64,000 nt of DNA, taken from the NCBI GenBank assembly GCA_023362775.1, contig JALMGJ010000015.1, positions 13,502,501 to 13,566,500 of the forward strand, written 5' to 3'. Positions within the stretch are counted from its first letter, which is position 1. Every line of letters starts with the position of its first letter. The translations under genes were made by a program, and so were the position numbers. Origin of the DNA: Charina bottae. Its lineage: Eukaryota > Chordata > Lepidosauria > Squamata > Charinaidae. The notes below the pieces were generated by a model that saw only the letters and a program-made list of their open reading frames with translations, did not search any database and was not told the origin of the DNA. Shown here one piece after another: positions 13,231 through 25,200 of the stretch.

Positions 13231-16200
13231 GGATCTCTCTCCCTCCTGCTCCAGTTCTTACAGTTTAGTTTGTAACTAGTTCACACAGCAAATATGATTT
13301 TTTTTATACGTACACAGTGAATGCCTGCTTAAAAACCAACAGTTAAGTTAAAAGGTGCAGGGGAAGCAAGCCTATTGCTCTGGAAATCAGCATGGCAGAC
13401 AGCGTGGACAAGTAAAGGAGTGGATGTTGCATGGAGGCGGTGGGGAGAGTCGAGAAGGATCACTATGGACTCGAGGAGAAGCTACCTTACCGGGATGGGC
13501 ACCTTTGTGGTCAGTTTGTCAGGAAGGCCGGGGAGCAGGACAGAATGATTCCGTGGGCTTGCCTGTAGACTCCCACTGCTGCCACTCAGCGTAAGACTGG
13601 CATCGAGCTGCATCTTTGGGCTTAGCGACTTGTCCTCAGGTGGCCTGTGGCAGAGAGAAAGAGGAAGACCAGGGTTAACGGATAGGACACTTCCCCCTCC
13701 TCCCATCAGAAACCACCTAGGGACCGGGTTCTCAGCTCTGCCCAGGCCAAGGGCCGATTCTGGCGTTTGGTAGCGGGCTAAGCATTGCACTCCAAAAAAG
13801 CAGAGGACAGAGGCAAGACAAGCGTCACACCTGACCATTTCACTTGTCTTTGCATTTATTCTGAGTCAAATATAGCCAATCATTTGTTTTCCAGACTTGT
13901 ATTGAATAATCACCACTGGATAACCACTTCTGTAGAATTCTAGGGACTATGTCTGGAACTACATGCAAGCCTAGCGCCCCCGATTCTGCATGCCTGCACT
14001 CAGGAGTTTCTGCAGGGTATTGTTAAAAAAGTCAAGATGGCGGCCACGACGCTGTGATCAAAGTTCCACCTGTTTTTCATGCCCATGTGCAACGCACATA
14101 AAAAACAGGTGGAGCTTCAATTGCATCACTGTGGCTGTCATCTTGACGTCCTGACCATACCCCGCAGAGCCCCTCCCCGCGCTACATGCTTAAGAAAGGT
14201 GCTCTGCTCACTGTGTGTGTGTGTGTGCGTGTGTGTGTGTGTGTGTGAGAGAGAGAGAATGTAAATGAATGAACCAGTTAGGAAAGGTCCATAAAAGGTG
14301 ATAGCATCTTCCCACAAGCCATTTTATCTGTTCAAGAAACAGGACTGCTGATGGAGTAACTGCTGATGCTATCTAATATCAATCTCACAACCAGCATATG
14401 TCATTTCCAGTTAGTAAATAAGACATAGAATACAATGGTCCCAAAGTCCTATGAATGCGACACACTGCTGAATCGTGCTGAGTCCTCTTCCTCGATCGAA
14501 GTTATAGTTGTATTTCAACCCACGATTGGGCCTTACCTGGGAAGGGGGGGCTCGCTGACTGAAGAACTGCTCATGGTGGTCACAGCCGTGAGGGAACTAA
14601 TGCTACTTCCGGGGGACCCTGTGATCTGGTACAGACAACAGAGCGTGTTATTTGGATGTAATGTGTGGAGGATCGATCACACTAAACCAGAGCTTTCCAA
14701 ACTTTTCATGTTGGTGACACACTTTTTAGACATGCATCATTTCGCGACACACTCTTACAGCAAGGCACAAGGCAGGCACTAGGACCTGTGCGGAATCCTG
14801 GCAGGGCTCTGAGGCAGCAGCAGCCGCGACACACCCAGACACTGCAGCCGACACACTAACGTGTCCCGACACACAGTTTGGAAAGCTCTGCACTAAACTC
14901 TACCTTTGTATTGCACTTAGCAATAACAGGACGTAAAGATTTGGGTGCTGCCTAAAATAATTTAGTCAGCCTAAGGGCTACTGTGCTTTGTGTCTGCTTT
15001 CTGACTTCCAAGGGACTCATGAACTCCAGTTAGTACTAGAAGCAGACATGAATTAGTGCTGGCTTTGCATTTATCCCAGTAGGATTTGAAGCAAACAAGA
15101 CTTTTCCCTCTTGAGCACAAGCTAATTCACTCTTCAAAAAGCTTCTTAAATAACAAACTTAAAAGTACAACGCCATCCAAAGAGGCCCCTCCATGCCCTC
15201 AACGGCTTCTTCTCTTTTAACCTTCAGTGTCTAGGAAACAATTGATGTCTAGGAAATAATGGATGAAACTTGAATATAGTAAGATCAAAAATGCGGTGGT
15301 GACGATGGACCCGGATGTGACAGCTACAGGACGTCAGCAGACGGCTCAAGGCATCCTGGGTATTGTAGTCCGGAGCCTAGTAGAGTCGGTTCCCTCTCCC
15401 CCTTCCCTTCACGCGCGGTGAACTGTATATCTGAAATTTGGTGTATTGTATAATTGAACTGTATATATGATTGTAAGCCACCTAGAGTCCTCCACTAGGG
15501 AGGGGATAGGCGGGGTATAAATATCACCATAAATAAATAAATAAATAAATAAGTAAGTAAGTAGGTAAGTAAGAAAGATTGGGTTCTGATGGCTGCATGA
15601 TGGTATGCATTGTTAATTATGGAAAAGCATACATCTAAACCAACTTACTACAGTCTGATTAGCAGAAGTTATTATTTTTATGTTTGTTTAAAAATTTTAA
15701 AAAAATGTTTTGACTACCTATCCCCAGAAATTATTACTTGAAAAACTGTCTACCCATAGCTGCTGTTTAAACCCTTTTCAATACCCAAAGAGCTTATTTT
15801 TCTGAAAGGAAAAGAGACATACTAGGAAGTATTAACAGCTTCAGAGCCTTTAGCAAACGGGGAACAGCCTCTCTGGTGGGATTTCTACCTGCACTCTGAT
15901 AAACCCAAAGCTCCATTTTATTCATACAGAATACGAGGCAATGCCAAGTCCGATAGTTGGCACTAATGCAGGTGGCGAGGAAAACAGGCCACCAGCCTGG
16001 CCAGGAGGAAGACCAGAGGTCCCTCCTGATCTTTCTGACCTGGAAGCGATACCTGCTGCAAAGATGTGCTGGGAGTCATGAACGCGTCTGGGGTCATAAG
16101 CTTGGGTTTGGTGTCATTAGATGGCGGGAGGAAGTCCACAGGAACGGACAGTTCCGAAATGCGCCGCAAGTCAGGCTGTGAGCCGTGGATCGATCCCTTT

Positions 16201-19200
16201 TCAGAGCCGCGCCCTTCCATGCCTAGGTCGGCCAGGTGATCAGGGAATGCTTCAGAACACAAAGGCACAAATTAACACAAAGGTGTGCAAAGAGGGAAAG
16301 GAACGGTGGGATAAGCATGAACAAGGCAACAGAGTTGATAGGAGTCACGGCAAGCTACCTATCCTGAAGATTTGGCAAACAGAAAGAACTCACGCATACC
16401 CAACACATATCCATGATTAGAAACACAGTCTCCTTCCTCAGCCGTCCCCTCTATAACCAACCAAAAATGCAGCAATGTGTGTTACTATGGCGAAGGTTTT
16501 GTGATATTTTACAATAATATTTTGTACCAATTGTATTGTAGTAGCGTATTTATTAGTAAACCAGTGAATACTGATAGGTATAAAATATAAGGTAGATTTT
16601 TTTTCCTTTTCTTAGTTCGTATGTTTAGTTAGCTGGGGTTGTCCTCTTTTTAAAATTTTTAAAGTTTTTGTTAGGTTTAAAGATTATGTTGTTAATTGTG
16701 TATGTATAATTTTTTTTAGAAAAATACAGGAAGGGAGGGAGGGAGGGAGGGAGGGAGGAAGGACCATCCCCTCCATAAAACCAAACTTGGAACCCAAGTT
16801 TATAAAAAGTACATATGCACAAATCTGGCTAATTTATTCCAGTCACTGAATTTCAGATGACTTTTTAAAAAATGGGTAAGTCATTTAAAAAGAGCAAACA
16901 GGAAACAAAGGAAGAAATCTCTTACAGGCTCTGCCCAGAATTTGTCTGGAAAAAAGAGAGAGGAAACTCACCAAAGTCTTCGCGGGAGCCATGGGGAGGG
17001 ACAGGAGCAGCTGTATCTGGACTATGGAGAGGCTGGAACCTTATCTGTACATCCTGAAGGGCCCTGCAACATTTAGGCAGATTGCTTCAGGTTACACACT
17101 TCACCTGGCTTCACTGAGGCACTTCCTCCACTTAAATTTGCCTGGCACAAAGCCAGTGATGCCCGCACATCAGCACCTCTACTTTCATTTCAGGGAGTGT
17201 GGAGGCCGTGAAAAGATGAGAGGGCAGACGCTGAAAATACTTACTTGGTGTGGACACAAAAGAGTTTGATCAGCACCCCTGCTGCCGATCCTGCAGCACC
17301 AGAACCTTGAGGGCCTTCTGAAAAAGGAAGCAGCCAAGGGAGGAAAATTACTCATCCTGTCTTGTCAACGCCAGCACCAGCCAAAGCCGCAAAAGGATAG
17401 GAGAATCTCCCAGACTCTAAACCAGTGTTTCTCAACCTTAGCCATTTTAAGATGTGTGGACTTCAACTCCCAGGAATTCTGGGAGTTGAAGTCCACACAT
17501 CTTAAAATGGCTAAGGTTGAGAAACACTGCTCTAAACTCAAATAGAAGCAGTTTATGAACCTTGATTTTTTTTAGCTCAAGAGCCATGCAAGCCTTTACA
17601 TGGAAAGCAGTAACATTTAAAGAGCTTCTCTTGGGTTTTTTTTTTTTTTTTTTGAGAGCATATCTCCTCTCTTGTTTTACAAAGATAAAAATTTCCCTGT
17701 TCTTCCCTGAGCAAGCTAGAAAGCTTGGAACGCGAGACAATGGCTGGGCTCGGATGCCATGCCAAGTCATATCTTCCGCTAACTGCTGTTTGGAATACTA
17801 TGGTTTGGGTTTCTAGACACAGACACACAGACACACATATATACAAACTGTGAAACAATGTGGACACCATGGTTTATCAATTCACACATTCCTTTAAAAG
17901 AAAAAAGACAAAGGAAGAGGAGGAACATGACAGAAGTAAATCAAATGATATGTGGTGTGAAGGAACTTGGGAGGGAAGATGTTTTTCTTCCTCTCTCAAA
18001 GTGCTAAACATCATTCAAAATGACCCAGACATTGAAGGAATTCAGGATTATAAAAGCAAGCTTAGCTTCACACAGTGCAGCCTTTGCCACTAGAAGATGG
18101 ACAATTTAAGAAGGAGATTATGCCAATTTACTTACTTACTTACCTATCATCCATCCATCCATCCATCCATCCATCCATCCATCCATCATCCATCCATCCA
18201 TCCATCCATCCATCCATCCATCCATCCATCCATCCATCCATCCATCCATCCATCCATCAAATTTATCACCGCCATCTCCCCCGAGGGGGACTCTGGGCGG
18301 TTGGACTAGTGGAGGATGAAGCTATCAATGGCAATGACCTACAAAGACTATGTGAGAAGCCTCTTAAAACCAGCTGCTGGAGAACATGTGCAGAAGGTGA
18401 GATCCTTCTTGGCATCTGTTTGGCCAACATGCCAACAGAAAAGTGAACGAGAGAGGGAGGGAGAGGGAGAGAGAGGGGCCTTTGCTTTGATCATGCCCAA
18501 CTCTTGTTCTGTGTCCAGAAATGTCTCCTGTGCTTCTCCATCTCGCGGAAGAGGCATCCATCGCGACTTACCAGCACTGATGCCATCACTCTCCTCTTCT
18601 GCCGACAGGACCTCTGTGTGCCTCAGCCGGCAGCGGGTGACCATTTGGATGCCGAAGCTCAGGACCGGGTGAGTCAACAGGAACTCTGAGATGGAGCTGA
18701 AATAAGCCTTGCCCTCTTCTTGGTTCTGGACAAGTTCCATCACATATAAGACCTGGGAAAGATAATCTGTAGCATCAGAGATGTCAGGCCCAGCCCAAGA
18801 ACGACAAAGAATCAATCCAGCCAAACTTCAGTTCTTTATTTGCTCACACTGTAGAGACCGAATCTTGCCAGACTAAAGCTACTCTACCTGACCTAAAGGG
18901 AAATAACCTGGGAAAGCTCTAAAGGTAAAAAAAGGTAAAGGTTCCCCCCGCAGAGCCGTGTCTGACTCTAGGGGCCGGTGCTCATCTCCGTTTGTTAGCC
19001 GAAGAGCCAGCGTTGTCCGAAGACGCTTCCGCGGACATGTGGCTGGCATGATGCGCGCGAAACGCTGTTACCTTCCCACCGAAGTGGTACCTATTCATCT
19101 ACTTGCATTTGCAAGCTTTCGAATTGCTAGGTTGGCAAGAGCTGGGGTGGGAAAGCTCTAGGGTGGGGCTATTCTGAACCTCTAAGTTTTCCCACATTCA

Positions 19201-22200
19201 GTTTCTGGACTGTGTTTCCTCTTATCTTGCTCTCCTCCTTGGAATGTGCTCCCTCCTTCCTGAGAACCAGAAGCATTACTGAAATCCACCACAAGAGGCT
19301 GCAAGAGAAGCAAGAGCATGTCCGCTCCCACCTTGGCTCAGCAAACAGGTAAAGCCCAGCGGAACAGGAGAAATTGTTCTCCTCGCTCCAGCTGGGTAGG
19401 CAGTTAAAAAGAACCAGCATAAAAAGTCTGCCCATTATGCAGCGAGTAGTGTCTGTTCTGTGGAATAGATCCAGATGGCCCCGGTTCTGCTCGCCTTTCA
19501 CAAGGCAGGAAAGACCCTTCAGGCATTTGGGCTGGGAGGTGGAGCAAGCTCTGCCGGTTGGTTGGATTGTGGTTTTTCTCTGTTGTAAGTGGGAATGTTT
19601 TTTTGTCTATTTGTTACCCTGATCACTGGTTTAATTTTACTGTTTTGGTTTTAACTTTCAGTATGCTGCCCAGTCATCACTATGAGATAGATGGCCACAA
19701 AAACCATTTAAATAAATACATCATACTCTATAAGGTGAATCTATTTGATCAGGGTTAAATTTTATATGTTGTACTATCTGGTAGTTATTCATGGGTTTTC
19801 CTTCTTGATCAGGAGTGTATGACAAGGCTTTAAGGATTTGTCTATAAGTGAAGAGAGTTTCCTTTTGTTTTATTTTTTGGGGAAAGGGTAAGTTGGATAG
19901 ATTTTTTCCCCATTAAGGTTAACATGTGTATGCTTACTCTGGTAGTCTGTAGCTTGAATCATGTCAACTGGATTTCTATTTTCTCAGTGGAAACGTTTCG
20001 CTCCTTATCCAAGGAGCTTCTTCAGTCTGAGCAAAGTTAGTAAGGGAATCCTAAATAAGTTTCTAGGTAGCTGTGTGACCTTACACCTGGGGCTAGGTCA
20101 TGGTTATATTGAGATGTTATTTTAAGTCCTTTTATCATCTAAAGGAGGATCGTTAAGATCACCATGCTGTTGTTGAGATTGCGAAATGGTCTTAATCTTC
20201 CTAGGCACAGAAGACAAAGCAGGGAGGAAAATGGGGGAAGATTGTGCCTGAGGCCCCCACCTCTATTCAAGGAACACTTTACATTTCACATTTTAGACAG
20301 AGAAGATAGGTGGGGTTTGAGAGAGAGGGGTCAAGGAATCCATTTATGCCAACTTGGAAAATCCTTCCTTGAATAGAGGTGGGGGCCTCAGGCACAATCT
20401 TTCCCCCATTTTCCTCCCTGCTTTGTCTTCTGTGCCTAGGAAGATTAAGACCATTTCACAATCTCAACAACAGCATGGTGATCTTAACGACCCTCCTTTA
20501 GATGATAAAAGGACTTAAAATAACATCTCAATATAACCATGACCTAGCCCCAGGTGTAAGGTCACACAGCTACCTAGAAACATATTTAGGATTCCCTTAC
20601 TAACTTTGCTCAGACTGAAGAAGCTCCTTGGATAAGGGGCGAAACGTTTCCACTGAGAAAATAGAAATCCAGTTGACATGATTCAAGCTACAGACAATTC
20701 CACCTGGATGACTGAGAACCTTCATAGACTTACTCTGGTAGCTTTTAATAGATCTTTGCTAATTAGGATTAAATGATGATTTCTTATATTTTGATTATTA
20801 AGAAGGGATGTGATATGGGAAGAAGAGATTAATTTTTTTCTTTTTTCTTACTAGAGGAGGTAAACTTACTGAAATTGTTTATACTTGTTGGGAGGGGGGT
20901 CATCTTTTATATATACCTTCTTTTTTCTGTCTTTTTTCTTTTTCTCTATTTCTTTGTACTTTTCCTTTTCCTTTTATATTTTCTTAGCTTGTATTACTTT
21001 TTTATCTTTGTATATGCAAAACTTTAATAAAACTATCATAAATAAATAAATCATACAAATAAATAAAGAACCACCTACAGGGGTTATTTAATCGCTACTG
21101 CCAGTTCCAGATGGACATTCAATACATTAACAGAAGGCAGGAAGTCTGCCCTGCCTAATCTACCACGGTAGAAATAGAATAGAGGTCTTTGTATCCCCCA
21201 CCCATCTGTTCTTCAGGATTTGAACCCATACCTTTCTTTGCACATCACTCAAAATCAGGTACTCAGCTGAGAGATCCAGGCAGGCCTTCAGACTGGGAGG
21301 GATGCTCACAGAGCTAAATATATCTGGAGAAAACCTGAAATTGACAGTGAGAAGACAAGAATGGTCATGACCCACTTGGATGATTACTTCCCTTCTTTTT
21401 CCTGGAGATCTGACTCTCTCCCCCTAAATCAGTGTTTCTGAACCTTGGCCGCTTTAAGCTGGCCGGGGAATTCTGGGAGTTGAAGTCCACACAGCTTAAA
21501 GCGGCCAAGGTTCAGAAACACTGCTCTAAATAAAGGAATGTCAGCTACAGGAACACTTACTGAATAGTCTGTAGGCAGGTCCATGAGACGGTGCACCACA
21601 TTTTCAGTTCTTGATTCTGATCTGCCCCCGTGATGAGAAACCTCCAAAAAGGAACTCTGCGGAAGTGAATGGATGAAAGGAAAATGTTTGTTGGGCTCCT
21701 GACAGTTTCCCTGAGAATCCGAACAGGCACATTTTCAAGCATTTCGGTCGAAATCTTTTCTCTCGCATGCATGATAAAACTCTCTACTTTTAGAAAACCT
21801 GCCGGATTCTTCTAAGTGGTCCAGTATTTCTGTTGGTTCAAAAGACGGCATTTTAGAAAGTCAGGCGCATTACGCTGTGTGACAGTTGCGCAGTCCCTGT
21901 GCATTTGTACCTATCTGTCCATGTACGGACGAGAATTCCAGCAGAGAAGATGGAAGAAGGCCTGTATCTGCTGGGAGATATCAACATTTCTCGGGTAGGA
22001 CTACTCTGCGTATTCCTTTCCTGCAAGAAGTGGAGTGGAACAGTGGCGGAAAGGGGTCGCATTTTAAGGATGGGAAACCAGCCTCTGCTTCATGCCTTCA
22101 ACTGGTCCCAATGCTTCAAAGTCATAGCCAAAGGAAACCACTTAATAAGAACGAAAGGCCTTGATGAAGGGTGGGCAACCCAAACAGTCATCTTAAATTC

Positions 22201-25200
22201 AAGAACATTCTGGGCTTTTTGACCAAAATAGCCTGCCTTTCCCCCAGGAGATCACTGAGGAATGAGAGAAAAGGAAGGGGTATTATAAAGGGAAGGAAAT
22301 AAGAACTAGAAAAGAAAGAGGGAGAGTAGCAAGAGAAAGGAGGAAAGGGGGGGTATATTAAACTTAAGCTCTGACTGCCTACAGAAAGAAAATGTGGCTT
22401 GCAACAGGAAAAAACTCCACCACCACCACCACCACCAGTTGATTAATACTGTCATTCATGATTTCAGCTAGCTTTGCAGTAAAGCTTGGGAATACTGAAA
22501 GGCCTTTCCTGCATCTGGGAATCTTGGATACTCCAGGAAGATGTGTTCAACAATTTTGAAAAAGGGGAGAAACCCTGCAAGGCATAAGCATGGGTGGAGA
22601 CTTCCTAGGAAAGAAACGACCATCATTCATTTAGCTTTAGATAGTCCATCCCCAGCTGCTTTTAGCAGCTCCAGAGTTGTTAATTACAGAGTGAAAGGGA
22701 CCTCATCCATCAAGTACCTACCTAGAGGTGAAACACACAGAATCAATGGGACACACTACACCAGAGAGTCAATAATGCTCTGTCACAACTCACTTTTGAG
22801 GTCCCTGCTCTTTTTCTAGAGCACAGAACCCCTTGATGAGAATGCAAGGTGGGTGCAGCCATTTTCTTCTACTGGCCAGTCTGCTTCCCCATGAAGGTGG
22901 GCCCCTTACCCCTCGCAAACCAGGATCATCACTTACTCTGGATCTTGTTTCTTATGGTTGTCACAGAAGAGCAAACAGGAAAGAGGTCTGCCCTCGTGAG
23001 GTTTCCATTCATGGAGGCACCTACAGAAGAAATAAAAGAAACCGTGGCAATGTTCACACATCGTTCCAAGCCCCCGTTTGTTTTAACCATGCATTCCTGA
23101 AGAAGATATAATGGCTATGTTCACAATATCCATTAAGCTGTAATCCATACACTACAATGGCTAAGTTCACACATCACACTAAGGGAATTCCAATCAAGCC
23201 ACTTCTTGGCTTAGTGTGATGTGAAAACTTAGCAGGTGACTGACAAGCCAACTTTTTAATAGCAATGGAATGGTCTCTACAACCCAGGGAAAGTTTCAGA
23301 CACACCTCATACTTCTCTATTTCTGAAATTACCGTGGCTCATCTTGTCCTTCTATGTAAATCTGCCAGAATTTGACATAGCCATCGTGGCTTGCTGTAGC
23401 CAAGACAGTTCCATCAGGAGAGAGTGCTCCCTCGCTCAGGCGCTATAAAAGAACAGGGGATAAAAATAAAGCAGTTATCTTTAACCGAGTGGTGCAGCGT
23501 AATTGAAATACGATAATGAACATCTTTCTGCTAGTCTGGCTGGGGGTGAGGTGGGGCTATTTTTTAATAGCATCTATTCTGATAACATTTGGTAGGTCCA
23601 TTTGTTCATAAAAACCAGGCATCCTGGCTGAAGAAGCCATAATGTTCCTGCAGGCAGCATGTTTTTGCCTCATTTTGGACAAGCAGTTAAACAAATTAGG
23701 AAGTGGAAACTATCATATGATATCAAGATCCAGAAGTACAGTCAAGTACCTATTGGGTCATGCCTTCAACAATGGCAGAGCTTCTAATGTACTGCCTTCA
23801 CTGGAAAAGTTATTAAAAATTCAGGGAGACATTCAGAGATGTACAGTGGGGCAAAAAAGTATTTAGTCAGCCACCAATTGTGCAAGTTCTCCCACTTAAA
23901 AAGATGAGAGAGGCCTGTAATTGACATCATAGGTAGACCTCAACTATGAGAGACAAAATGAGAAAACAAATCCAGACAATCACATTGTCTGATTCGGAAA
24001 GAATTTATTTGCAAATTATGGTGGAAAATAAGTATTTGGTCAATATCAAAAGTTCATCTCAATACTTTGTTATATATCCTTTGTTGGCAATGACAGAGGT
24101 CAAACGTTTTCTGTAAGTCTTCACAAGGTTGGCACACACTGTTGCTGGTATGTTGGCCCATTCCTCCATGCAGATCTCCTCTAGAGCAGTGATGTTTTGG
24201 GGCTGTCGCTGGGCAACACGGACTTTCAACTCCCTCCAAAGGTTTTCTATGGGGTTGAGATCTGGAGACTGGCTAGGCCACTCCAGGACCTTGAAATGCT
24301 TCTTACGAAGCCACTCCTTCGTTGCCCGGGCGGTGTGTTTGGGATCATTGTCATGCTGAAAGACCCAGCCACGTTTCATCTTCAATGCCCTTGCTGATGG
24401 AAGGAGGTTTGCACTCAAAATCTCACGATACATGGCCCCATTCATTCTTTCCTGTACACGGAACAGTCGTCCTGGTCCCTTTGTAGAGAAACAGCCCCAA
24501 AGCATGATGTTGCCACCCCCATGCTTCACAGTAGGTATGGTGTTCTTTGGATGCAACTCAGCATTCTCTCTCCTCCAAACACGACGAGTTGTGTTTCTAC
24601 CAAACAGTTCTACTTTGGTTTCATCTGACCATATGACATTCTCCCAATCCTCTTCTGGATCATCCAAATGCTCTCTAGCAAACTTCAGATGGGCCCGGAC
24701 ATGTACTGGCTTAAGCAGGGGGACACGTCTGGCACTGCAGGATCTGAGTCCCTGGCGGCGTAGTGTGTTACTGATGGTAGCCTTTGTTACGTTGGTCCCA
24801 GCTCTCTGCAGGTCATTCACTAGGTCCCCCCGTGTGGTTCTGGGATTTTTGCTCACCGTTCTTGTGATCATTTTGACCCCACGGGGTGAGATCTTGCGTG
24901 GAGCCCCAGATCGAGGGAGATTATCAGTGGTCTTCTATGTCTTCCATTTTCTAATTATTGCTCCCACAGTTGATTTCTTCACACCAAGCTGCTTGCCTAT
25001 TGCAGATTCAGTCTTCCCAGCCTGGTGCAGGTCTACAATTTTGTTTCTGGTGTCCTTCGACAGCTCTTTGGTCTTCACCATAGTGGAGTTTGGAGTGTGA
25101 CTGTTTGAGGTTGTGGACAGGTGTCTTTTATACTGATAACAAGTTCAAACAGGTGCCATTACTACAGGTAATGAGTGGAGGACAGAGGAGCCTCTTAAAG

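Noticed and set aside
18075..18446. Frames encoding His-Pro-Ser-Ile repeats
   Set aside because: Direct translation of the (ATCC)n microsatellite.
24432..25100. 222-codon plus-strand frame
   Set aside because: It is the antisense of the Tc1 transposase gene.
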